The notes below the pieces were generated by a model that saw only the letters and a program-made list of their open reading frames with translations, made no database searches and was not told where the DNA came from. Positions 10,343 to 19,984 of a stretch of 64,000 nt of DNA are shown here, one piece after another (the first letter of the stretch is position 1; each line of letters begins with the position of its first letter). The position numbers and the translations under genes are program-made. Source of the stretch: Lithodes maja. Lineage: Eukaryota > Arthropoda > Malacostraca > Decapoda > Lithodidae. Location: NCBI GenBank assembly GCA_037953745.1, contig JBAKBP010003220.1, positions 62,001 through 126,000 on the forward strand, written 5' to 3'.

Positions 10343-12135
10343 TGTGACGTTGACCACTCCGTTAGAACCGCATGGCTTGTCCTACAGTGACTCGCTAGGA
10401 TCGCCAGGGCAGTGGATGGGGCTACAGTTTATCTATTAGAGTGTGCTTTATTTCATATGAAAGCTCGTGTCATGGGCAGTCCAGAAAGGCTCTTTGTTTT
10501 CGCCCATGTCAAGGCTTTATATATTTAATTGTAAAATATATGTTTTGTCATTAACTAGTAATGATAGGATCTGGGAGAGAGAGAGAGGGAGTAGAACGGA
10601 GTGAGAGGTGGCACGCAGTGTTTTTTGTCCCGCTCGATGACGTCACGGCTGGCTGCCTCGCGGGGGTTGGTGGAGAGAGGTCCTTACCATGTTGCGAGCT
10701 CTGTGAGTGGTCGGTCGACTCGTAACCGTTAGTTTCCCACGCGGCTCGAGCTAGTGCGAAGTATATATACTAGTTCCTCGCCACTCTCTCCCTCAGATCT
10801 GGTTTCTAGAACACACTCATCTTTTTCCCTTGCTATCTGTCCCCACTCCGTTCATGAGAATCTTTTCCTCTGCCTATCTCTCATTTTCCATATCTTTCAC
10901 CATCTTTATTAATATTATACCCCCTCTGGTTAACTCTGCAAAATCAGCTTCATGCTGGCCAGTTGTATTGTGTGTTAAGGTCTGATAATTATAACCTGTG
11001 TATGTTAGTTGTTAAGATAAGTGGATCACGAAGCATTGGTTGGCTTTCATATTGCTGCTTCCTTTAATTATTAGTGTTCTGCTGGATTAGATAATGCTAG
11101 ACTAGGAGTCTGATATAAAAGGTATTGTTTCCTATGAGTACTGGCTTTAGTTAAAAGCGGCACGACATACCTGAGAACTGGAGTTGATTGAGTAAATCCT
11201 AGTCTGTGTGCCATTGAGAGTAGAGCATGCACGAATGAGGGCTTTTTGCCTATACCATTCTTCACTGTTCTGTTCTCGATTGTTTGTCTTTGAGGTACGC
11301 CAGGAGAACGCTTAATACTTCGGTATTAAGGTTTCTCAAGAGAGCTACCCTTCATTATAACGTAATATTTGACACACAGACTTGAGATTTGCACTAGGCT
11401 ATGCAGCATGCCATGCGCACCAGTATCTCGTATCATTGACTCTAGCTAGACTTTATCAGTCACAGTAGACATTAAGTATATTAACCTAATTACTCTTTTT
11501 ATGCATACCCATTTATGATTACACAAGCATTTCGCAGCCTAGTTTGATGTATTGAGACACAAACGACTTAGGCTCTTTTTGTTGATAGGAATACTGCATT
11601 GTCGTGGCGATTATTATTATTGTTGTAGTGTTTAGGATATTCTTGGCTCCGACGGCATTATATATTCTGCCTTTTTGTGTGCATAGCCTGCACGAGCATT
11701 GTTCCGTTGCCTGCCTTTTTGGGTTCCATTTCCGATACGAGCATCTTTATAGCATCTAACATTTAAAGAAGATTCCTTGTTAGTGTTGAAGGACTTTAGT
11801 GCACTTTCTTTCATGCAGGAGTGCCTGACATTTATTGATTAAAGTAACGTAAGCTGTAACTTCTCTTACCACCTTACTTTGCATACCATAACCAAGCAAC
11901 TTCGGTTATAGGTAGTAATAGGCTGTTTTCACATAACATTAAGCCTAGAGTAGACGCACATTTATTGAGAGTTTGATAGCCTATTATTGCATATAGAACT
12001 CTGTAGAGTATTTGTGTTCTTTGTTCACTGGGAAGATACATCAGAGGTTGGAGCTAGCGCTTTCCGTTGTAACATTTATGCCATTACTAGTCCAATGAAT
12101 AAGAGCCCTGATATATTTGAACCCCAGTCGTAACA
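10343..12135 (+). repeat. 3' LTR of element A
   Basis: It has the same ends as the 5' LTR, TGTGACG to TAACA. It is 4 bp longer because of an extra ATTA near 10988. TGACGTCA is at 10638-10645. Confidence 0.95.
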
Positions 12136-12457
12136 CACCCGAACCATCCTTGTATGACCACTGGTTCTCTTGCAACGATCGTGCAACACGAGTGCAAAAA
12201 CCCTGAAATAAGGTAATTTCCTTACATAAATCCCTGTGTAGCGAGTGAGAAGAGGGGGAGGAAGTTAGAATACAGTTCAGTACACCCGCGGTGGTCGTGG
12301 GGAGCGGTCATAAGGTTACTACGCTCGTCCCACCGCTCAGCTCTCTCTCTCAGCAACATTACGTGCTGAAAATGGTGCTCGACAGATGTCGTGCACCGCC
12401 ACATAGTCCAAATTGATTTCACTCGACATATGTCGTGCGCCGCCAATAAGGGGTTAA
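12136..12457 (+). mobile_element. TTAA-flanked MITE copy 1, right half
   Basis: It starts with the duplicated CACC and continues GAACCATCCTTG as in the uninterrupted copies. It ends with GCCGCCAATAAGGGG followed by TTAA at 12454-12457. The reverse complement of that end resembles the left terminus at 4146. Confidence 0.85.
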
Positions 12458-13753
12458 GGGTTGCTCTACTGGTGATCTTCTTTCATATCTTACTAACTCT
12501 TGGTCATCCTCCTTTCGGGACTTCGGTGAGACCTTTTCTATTGCACTAGACATATAGAAGGCCTTCGATAGAGTCTGGCACAAATAATTTATTTCTAAAC
12601 TACCCTCCTTCGGTTTCTATCCCTCCATCTGTGCCTTTGTCTCTAATTTCCTTTCCGGCCGTTCCATAGCTGCGGCTGTGGATGGCCATCGTTCACTTTC
12701 TCATCCTATAAGCTCGTGTTCCTCAGGGCTCTGGGCTATCTCCCATTCTCTTTCTAATTTTCATAAATGATCTTCTCAACTGTAACTCCACTCCCATCCA
12801 TTCATACGCAGACGATTCTACCTTACACTGCTCCATTAGTTTTCCTGAACGCCCCAGCCAGCAGTCCCTCAAAAACAAACGTAATGAAGCCATGCAACAC
12901 TTATCTACTGATCTAACTACTATTTCCAATTGGGGCAGAGAAAACATTGTTACCTTTAATGCTTCCAAAACCCAATTTCTTCATCTTACTACCCGTTCGT
13001 AATTTCCAGAGGACTATCCCTTACTCTTCAACAATACAAAGATCAATCCTTCATCTTCTCTCAATATTCTCGGTGTCTCTTTTTCTTCTGCTCTAAATTG
13101 GAAGGACCATATTACCAGTCTTGCTAAGGCAGCCTCCCAGAAGCTGGGTGTACTCAACCGCCTCAGGGGGTTCTTTACCCCTGCGCAGCTTCTTGCACTG
13201 TAAAGGGGCACATTGCGTCCTTGTATTGAGTATTGTTCACATATGTGGGGAGGATCCTCTCACACCGCACTCCTAGACTAAATAGAAAGGAAAGCCTTTT
13301 GCATCATTAACTCCCGTCCACTCACTAACTCTCTGCAATCTCTCTCTCTTCGCCGCAGTGTTGAATCTCTCTCGCTATTCTATTGTTACTACAATAATCA
13401 GTGTTCCTCAGAGCTTTCTCAGTGTATACCAACTCCTTCTACGTAGGGTACATAGTACCCGTCTTGCAACACAATCCCACCCCTACTCTGTGCAACTCTC
13501 CAACCCAAGAGTGAAACGCTATTCTCAGTCTTTCTTCTATTTAACTGCTGAGCTCTGGAACTCTCTCCCAGAATCAGTCTTTCCCTCTTCCTTTTACTTA
13601 AATTGCTTCAAACTCCGTGTGTCCAGGCATTTTGGCTTGCACGTCCCTTGACTTTGTCCCTGTCACTCTTTCAACTCTGCGGGAAGCACTCGCTACAGGC
13701 AGTTCTGCCTTTTGTCTCCCTCACTCACATAGAAAAAAAAAAAAAAAAAAAAA
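12458..13753 (+). pseudogene. jockey-like LINE H, 3' half: RT core to A tail
   Basis: This is a direct continuation of the 5' half. After CQYGFL (ending 4141) the text resumes at 12458 with the next RT block, GCSTGDLLSYLTNSW. Then follow AFDRVWHK, a degenerate PQGS region near 12720 and a YADDS-equivalent near 12810 (frame-broken). Next are WGRENIVTFNASKTQF, SLNILGVSF and the C-terminal block RYSQSFFYLTAELWNSLPES (97 codons, 13358-13651). A short 3' UTR ends in 21 A residues (13733-13753). Several stops make it inactive. The insertion target was the CR1-like LINE. Confidence 0.82.
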
Positions 13754-13901
13754 CAGACATAGCTACACTGGAAAGAGTGCACTGGAGGCATACAAAAGAT
13801 TCCTAGAAACAAGTCTTATGCAGAACATCTAAAGGAGTTAGCTCTTTATAGACTAACAAAGCAAAGGTTAAGAGTTCTAATAATCAAGTATCTAAAATTA
13901 T
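13754..13901 (+). pseudogene. CR1-like LINE, RT C-terminal part before MITE copy 2
   Basis: The translation reads DIATLERVHWRHTKDS in the first frame, then SYAEHLKELALYRLTKQRLRVL with a frame change, which is the CR1/L2 C-terminal region. It continues the fragment that stops at 2960 and is itself cut by the TTAA MITE at 13902. Confidence 0.72.
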
Positions 13902-14389
13902 TTAACACTCAATGAGCGGCCTAGGCGGTAATTTCTATGTACCGCCCAGCGGGTGGTTTTACCATAAATTGCCTTGTTTCCGTGCTCTTTTTCATGCATA
14001 AATAAGAGCCAGAGCATAATACAATTATGTATACCTGAAAGAGCGTTAATTGGGCTTTCCAATGACACCAGAACCATCCTTCTACGATCACTGGTTGTCT
14101 TGCAACGATCGTGCAACCGAAGGGCAAAATCGCTAAAATACGGTCATTTCGTTACATAATTACGTGTGTAGCGAGGGAGGGAGGGTGGAGTAGTGTGGAT
14201 TACATGTCAGTAGACCCACGACGGCCGTGGCGAGCGGTCATGAGGTAACCTACGCTCCTCCCGTCGCTCATCTCTCTCTCTCGGAGCCAATATTGCGCCA
14301 AAATTGCACACAGACTTAAGTCGCGCCCCGCCACATAGTCCAGATTTTTAGATACGGACTTAAGTCGGGCCCCGATGTTTAGGGGTTAA
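13902..14389 (+). mobile_element. TTAA-flanked MITE copy 2 (uninterrupted)
   Basis: TTAA is present at 13902-13905 and 14386-14389. The 480-bp element starts CACTCAATGAGCGGCC and ends GGGCCCCGATGTTTAGGGG. The CR1 text reads on across it (before: KIFN-like; after: DLDNLDVIKYFTIDQS). Shared blocks with copies 1 and 3 include TTTTTCATGCATAAA, AGCTTTCCAATGACACC (with changes) and GACTTAAGTCGGGCCC. No ORF for a transposase is present. Confidence 0.85.
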
Positions 14390-14606
14390 GACCTTGACAA
14401 TTTGGATGTTATCAAGTATTTTACAATTGATCAATCAAATTAAACTAGAGGAAATGATTATAAGATAGTCGGAAAACCTTCCATTCACATGGGGCTAAGC
14501 ATTTTGTTTTTCAACCGAGTAGTAAACTTACGGAATGGACTACCAATCAATGTCATTGATTGCTTCACTGTCCAAGCATTTAAAGTCGATTGACTGCGTT
14601 CACAAC
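14390..14606 (+). pseudogene. CR1-like LINE, 3'-terminal coding remnant
   Basis: The translation gives DLDNLDVIKYFTIDQSN, then a frame with FFFNRVVNLRNGLPINVIDC and VQAFKVD, the terminal CR1/L2 block in which xLWNxLPxxVV and TFKxRLD occur. It is broken by small indels. This is the last recognisable part of the outermost element of the nest. Confidence 0.7.
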
Positions 14607-15185
14607 ACATATAGTCCGTCTTTTTTCGACAAATATCACAATCAATGTAAAGAAAGTGAGGTTAATGATATTGTTAAGAATTGTACATGCTATTCTATTG
14701 TATGTTATAATAGACTATTTCATATTATTTGTTCTCTACTTCTACACATTTTATGTCATCAAGTTTATGGCTGTATAGGAAATATTTTACACATTTTCCA
14801 TACTATGCTATTCTCACATAGATTAGGTAGATTATCTACAAGCAAACACGTAAGTTTTAAGTTGGTAGTTTTCCTGTTTATCACAGGCTCCAAAGGGTAA
14901 CTATACAGAGATAAGCGCCTTGGTCAAGCGTAACTTACCAAAAATCAACAACTTTCTTTTACTTCAATTTTTCTCTCAAATCGTTTTAAAGATAAGTACA
15001 CAGCAAAACAGAACTGCAAACTAATATAGAAATAGCTTAAAAGTTTATATTGAAATTTTCTTTCGACCAGTGCGAAATGATATTCATGTTATGCAGAATG
15101 GAGGCTGATTTTTCTATATACTGTAACAATGCCATGCAACTCTAAACTACTACCACACTGTTAATTTTCTATTAGATTTCTCAAA
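14607..15185. other. AT-rich stretch, no gene seen
   Basis: A 121-codon open frame (14535-14900) has Tyr/Ile/Phe-rich, AT-driven composition and no domain. I see no RNA, repeat or element signature. Confidence 0.5.
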
Positions 15186-15484
15186 GGTTATTCATCTTCA
15201 GAATTAGAACCACACATTTCTCTAGCAGCTGATATGAAAATGTAAAGTATTGCCCCAGTGTAAAAAACATGTATATATTTATTATTAGCTATGCACACTC
15301 AGAACTACAACACATTTTTCTGCAACCAGCAAACAATTATCAAATAGCACCTGAATGTTAACGTTTGCATTTCATATATTATAGGATACATTCGGTTGGA
15401 GCTAGAACCACACATTTTGCAGCAATCGGTGCACAATAATCAAATAATACCTGGACGTTAACATGTTTTTCTTCATTTCTCATA
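15186..15484 (+). repeat. tandem about 100-bp units, each with an exon-like start
   Basis: Three degenerate units start near 15186, 15290 and 15384, and a fourth starts at 15485. Each opens with a short related reading frame: GYSSSELEPHIS, YAHSELQHIFL, GYIRLELEPHI and GYLRSDLEPQIS. Three of the four follow a pyrimidine-rich AG. The inter-frame portion contains stops. Spacings are about 104, 94 and 101 bp. Confidence 0.55.
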
Positions 15485-15730
15485 GGTTACTTGCGGTCAG
15501 ACCTAGAACCGCAGATATCCCAGCAACTAGTGAGATCAGCCGGCCTGGAGACGTCTATCCAGGAAGAGCCGACCAACCTCCCACTAGATGCAGGAGTCGT
15601 CCATGGGGTTACTCCTCAGCACAACCAGTTTATACCACTAGCATTCCTGGGCTCTAGTGAGGAAAGTGATGAGGACACACACCCTTTTGTACGAGCTGCA
15701 TTTAGTGACTCCAGTGAAGAGAAACGCTAA
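15485..15730 (+). other. possible exon of an unrecognised acidic protein
   Basis: An open frame follows an acceptor-like CTTCATTTCTCATAG (15471-15485) and runs about 81 codons to TAA at 15728-15730. The predicted peptide is acidic with SSEESDEDTHPF near its end and a final SDSSEEKR; no domain is recognised. A decayed copy of its last third (GGGCTCTAGTGAG and flanks) recurs near 15910-15985. It could be a terminal exon, a transposase N-terminus or chance. Nothing else supports expression. Confidence 0.25.
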
Positions 15731-15989
15731 GACTGAGTATTTATAGAAATAAAGAAGTCCATAAGAAGCCTCTACCCTAAACAGGTCCATGTTAAACTTA
15801 AACAATCGTCTAAAGACAGCCAGAACGAAATGAAAATAGGCAAGGGTAGGAGTAGTCATCATCACTGGGTCTCTCTCCTAAACGACCAGTTCAAAACACT
15901 CACTATTCAGGGCTCTAGTGAGCAGAGTACTGGCTGGGATACATACCATCTTTGTGAACTGCACATGGTGATTCTAGCGAAAAAAGTGA

Positions 15990-16777
15990 TTTAAGTCACA
16001 CACTATAATAGCTGTAATAATACAATTATATATATAATGACTAGGATGAATTGTTACTTAAATTATTTTCTGGACGAAGTAAGTGAGATAAAGTAATATT
16101 CTAATCTAGGGCCATAATTTGATCCATATGCTATTTTTTGTAATTACAATTTCAACTTTCAAACTCAGTATTCTTCCGTTTGGATAGCTTTCAGACAGTT
16201 GAAATTATGCTGATTTTTTCACTAACTATCGAGGAGGAGCATTTATAGTTAATTTGTTATTAATATTGTATGACCAGTAGTAGTAACATATGGGACACTC
16301 TATTGTGTTTTGTTAGAGCTAACCTGAAAATACGTAAATTTAGAAGGCCCTTATACTATAATTCAAAGTCTTCAGAGATTCCGAAGAATATATTACCGAG
16401 CTGTGCATCACAGTTAAACTGAATACTTCAGCTGCGTCTTTACTAATCTATACAATATTTATTTATGTATTTATATACCCACATACATATATTTGTTGCA
16501 TAGGTAATTATTTTTAAATCCATATATCCATTTAAATTGATATACTATATCTGAAATTAATATATCACTTAAGATATACCGGGTATGTCTCGTATTATGC
16601 TAAACTATTTAATACCTGTAACAATAATACACAAAAACTAAAATCAATACAATTATGCAATTAAAAAGGATTACCTGCCAAATTATCTATCAAACTGTCT
16701 ACATTATACCTATTTTTATATATAAACACATTACATTTATGGATGTCTGTTTTATCTGAAGTTACAACAGTATCTTC
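15990..16777. other. AT-rich stretch, no gene seen
   Basis: A low-complexity AT-rich intergenic stretch without motif, repeat unit or open frame of note. Confidence 0.5.
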
Positions 16778-17244
16778 TTAACACCCTAAGAGCGGGGCCG
16801 TTTGTAACATCTACTACCTGCCAAGCGGGCAGATTTACCCTAAATGAGATTCATTCCATGCTCTTTTTCATGCATAAAGAAGAGCCAGAGCGTAATACAA
16901 TTATGTATCCGTGAAAGGGCGATAATTGAGCTTTCCAATGACACCTGAACCATCCTTGTAAGACCACGGGTTATCTTGCAACGATGTTGCAATACGAAGG
17001 GAAAAACCCTAACATACAGTAATTTCCTCAGTTTTTACCCTGTATCGTAGGACCAGGGAGGTGTAGACATGTGGTGGTGGTGTCAGTGGCGGGACTATGT
17101 CCACGCTGAACGGTCAGAGCCCGCCCGCGGTCCTCCCACAGCGTGGACTCTCTCTCAGAGCCGATTATGTGCTCAAAATTGCATTGGACTTTAGGCCTTG
17201 GTTCTCTAACAGACTTAAGGCGGGACCCGCCAATTAAGGGTTAA
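16778..17244 (+). mobile_element. TTAA-flanked MITE copy 3
   Basis: TTAA is present at 16778-16781 and 17241-17244. The 459-bp body starts CACCCTAAGAGCGGGGCC and ends GGGACCCGCCAATTAAGGG. It shares the interior blocks of copies 1 and 2, including CATGCTCTTTTTCATGCAT and GAACCATCCTTGTA. Confidence 0.83.
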
Positions 17245-17439
17245 TGCATACTTTTAGCTAATGTAGTCTTATAGTATTATAGATCCCAGGAGAACTTTGA
17301 TAGCAAACTTGTTATATATTTAATTCGAGAATAAATTAATACCCCAAGTACCGTTACGTATACTTTACATATGGTTACAATTATACAATGTTTTCTTTCC
17401 ATGTGGTAAATAATTGTTATGATTATGTGGAGCATGTGA

Positions 17440-17939
17440 GGAGGTGTGTGGAGTGAGGAGAAGAGGGAGGGGAGTGAAAGGTACAGCATGGTGGACAGAA
17501 GAGGTAAGAATAGCTGTGGAAGAAAAGAAAAAAGCATATAGAGAGTGGTTGGGTAGTAGAGGGAATGAAGATTTCGAGAGACAGAAACGAGCGAGGTACG
17601 TGGAGAGTAAGAGGGTGGTGAAGAGAGTAGTGAAGGAAAGTAAGAGAAGAGTAGATGAGGAATTTGGAAGGAATCTGAGTGTAAAAGGGAGGGAGAGTAA
17701 GAAACTGTTCTGGAAAGAAGTCAAGAAAGTTAGGGAAGGTAGCAAGGGAAACAGTAAGGGTGTGAAAGATAAGAATGGGAGAATGCTAGCCAAGAAGCAC
17801 GAGAGAGTCGAAAGATGGAGGGAGTACTTCAATGAGTTGCTAAATGTAAGGAATGAAGAGCCAGCAAACATAGCTGGATATGGTATGGGAGGGAGAAGAA
17901 GAGAAGTAGTGGTGGAGGAGGTGGGGATTAGGAGGTCAG
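17440..17939 (+). pseudogene. RTE-like LINE, linker region 5' of RT
   Basis: A basic, Lys/Arg/Glu-rich open frame (17444-17939) with AWWTEEVRIAVEEKKKAYREW, LFWKEVKKVREG and RWREYFNELLNV is the usual linker between endonuclease and RT in RTE-type and related elements. No endonuclease is found upstream, so the copy is 5'-truncated near 17440. The frame is interrupted at 17940 by an A-tailed insert and resumes at 18069. Few lesions suggest a fairly recent insertion. Confidence 0.8.
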
Positions 17940-18068
17940 ATAGCCTTGGCGGGCAGCCTATCTAGGGGAAAAATCCCTACACAAATTACCGATGGGCGAC
18001 ACGCTAATCGGTGCCACTTACAGGTGGCGATTTTTATAAAATACAAAAAAAAAAAAAAAAAAAAAAAA
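17940..18068 (+). mobile_element. short A-tailed retroposed insert (SINE-like)
   Basis: A 105-bp segment followed by 24 A residues (18045-18068) interrupts the RTE reading frame. It contains two small inverted repeats: ACCGAT/ATCGGT (17988-17993, 18007-18012) and GCCAC/GTGGC (18013-18017, 18024-18028). No Pol III A/B box is evident, so it may be the 3' end of an A-tailed LINE rather than a true SINE. The target duplication is unclear. Confidence 0.6.
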
Positions 18069-19606
18069 GTGGGAAGCCATGAAAAGAGTGAAGTTGGGGA
18101 AAGCACCAGGAACAGATGGAGTGTGTGGGGAAATGTTGAGGTACGGTGGTGAGATAGTGATCGAATGGGTATGGAAAATGTGCAAACTAGCATGGGAGAA
18201 GGGGAGTGCACCCGATGACTGGAAGACTGGCATAATAGTCCCCCTATATAAGGGCAAAGGGGAAAGAGGAGTGTGTGGTAACCACAGAGGAATATGCCTT
18301 CTAAGCATAGTAGGGAAGGTATACAGTAGGGTAGTGATTGAGAGAGTGAGAGTGAGAACGGAGAAATGGATAGGCGACGAGCAGGGAGGTTTTAGGAAGG
18401 GAAGAGGATGTGTAGATCAGATTTTTACCCTGAATTGTGTTGTGGAGAAATATCTGGAGAAGAAACAAAAGGTGTATGTTGCCTTTATGGACTTGGAGAA
18501 GGCATATGACAGAGTGGATAGAGAAGGTTTGTGGAAAGTACTTAGAATATACGGAGTAGATGGCAAGTTGCTGAAAGCAGTGAAGAGCATGTATGAGGGT
18601 GCAAAGGCGGCAGTACGTGTGGAGAGTGAGCAGAGCAAGTTCTTTGACCTGAGTGTTGGTTTGAAACAGGGGTGTGTGATGTCCCCGTGGTTGTTTACTG
18701 TATATATGGATGGAGTCATGAAAGAAATACTATCAAGAGCAGTGGATGTTGGTGTTTCGCTGAAAAGGGAGGGAATTGAGAGGAAGCTACCTATACTGCT
18801 GTTTGCGGATGATACAGTGCTGATAAGTGATAATGAATGGGAGTTGCAGGGTCTGGTAAATGAGTTTGGAACAGTGTGCGAAAAACGGAATTTGAAGGTA
18901 AATGCGGGGAAGAGCAAGGTTATGGTCTTCGAAAGGGGTAAAGTCACAGAGTGTGAGGTGAAGCTGAACGGTCAGGCTATGGAGATCGTCAACTCTTTTT
19001 AAGTATCTGGGCAGTGTGTTGAGTAAATAAAGATGGGATTATGGATGAAGAAGTGCGGGAGAGGGTACAACAGGGGAAGAGAGTTGTAGGAACGCTGAAT
19101 GCAGTAACAAGAAATAGGGTGGTCAGTATGGAAGTGAAGAAGTCCTTGCATGACAGTGTGGTAATCCCGACACTGACTTACAGAAGCGAAGCATGGACGT
19201 TGGTTGAGAGACTCAGACCAAGAGTGAGAGCAGTGGAAATGAATTACTTAAGAAGTGCATGCAGATTTACATGGAGGGATAGACAGACTAATAAGGAAGT
19301 AAGAAGGAGGTGTGGTGTGGAGGTAGATGTGCTGGAAAGTGTGAAAAGGAACAACTTGAGATGGTTCGGCCATATGGAACATATGGAAAGCGAGAGAATG
19401 ACTAAGAGGGTGTACGAGAGCGAGGTGGAGGGACAGAGAGGGAGAGGTAGACTGAAAGAGAGGTGGAAGGATGGAGTGAGGAAGTATATGAACGAAGGCG
19501 GTGCTGGTTGGGGGGAGGGGCGTCGACTGACTGGGGACAGAGGTGCATATATATGTTCGTGGCCACCCCTTCGGGGATCACGGCGTCAGGCAATAGATAG
19601 ATAGAT
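18069..19606 (+). pseudogene. RTE-like LINE reverse transcriptase and C-terminus
   Basis: The frame from about 18070 to 19002 encodes an RT: KLGKAPGTDGVCGEMLRYGG, KGERGVCGNHRGI, QGGFRKGRGCVDQIF, VAFMDLEKAYDRVDR, GLKQGCVMSPWLF and the catalytic LLFADDTVL near 18800. An extra T near 18998 and an extra TAAA near 19024 shift the frame before the C-terminal part (19041-19604), which has RNNLRWFGHMEHMESERMT. The 3' end is a short ATAG tandem (about 19590-19606), as expected for RTE elements, with no A tail. Two small indels and the 17940 insert are the main visible lesions. Confidence 0.85.
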
Positions 19607-19984
19607 GCATGGTATATTTCTGTATATATACACAAATAATTTGCCACTACATTTCAGGAAACCTTATCTTTCCAAGGTCTTTTATATGCTTATCATGGAA
19701 ACGTATTGACTGTTTGTGGATCTTCTTCGCTTTTAAGGCTTCCTCTCTACATTTAAGTAATTGTTTTCACTTTTTAACACCTCCTACACACATATTAAGA
19801 CCTTTTCTTTACTTTCCAAGGCCTTCTCTACGTAGTTTTGTTCCCATTTTAAGGCTATTATTTAACTATTTGAAATTTCCTGTTCACTTTTCAAGGCCTA
19901 CTCTTCACCTTTTAAAGTGATCACCTATTGTCCAAAGCTCATTAGTTTCTGTTTATGGACGATTATCTATTTTTTTAAGGACTA
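19607..19984. other. non-coding stretch with recurring TTTTAAGGC-type motif
   Basis: No gene is seen. A degenerate motif (T-run, AAGGC/AAGGT, pyrimidines) recurs near 19671, 19730, 19816, 19848, 19898 and 19973. Confidence 0.45.

Larger units (their letters stand above)
4315..12135 (+). mobile_element. Gmr1-like Ty3/gypsy LTR retrotransposon A (internally deleted)
   Basis: LTRs of 1789 and 1793 bp (TGTGACG...TCGTAACA) flank a 4.24-kb interior with PBS, gag, fragments of protease/integrase/RNase H and a polypurine tract. The 4-bp sequence CACC lies directly before the 5' LTR and directly after the 3' LTR. Removing the element and one CACC regenerates the MITE sequence seen in sister copies, which fixes the ends. 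By eye the LTRs differ by about 11 substitutions and one 4-bp indel (ATTA). The interior lacks RT and most of the integrase core, so the element is non-autonomous. Confidence 0.93.

Noticed and set aside
11632..11814. 60-codon minus-strand ORF repeated in the A/B LTRs
   Set aside because: Antisense to the element, no domain, and conserved only because the LTRs are recent copies.
17365..17871. 168-codon Ser/Leu/Phe-rich minus-strand ORF
   Set aside because: Shadow of the purine-rich coding strand of the RTE-like LINE.
18417..18947. 176-codon minus-strand ORF
   Set aside because: Lies antisense over the RTE-like RT, whose motifs are on the plus strand.
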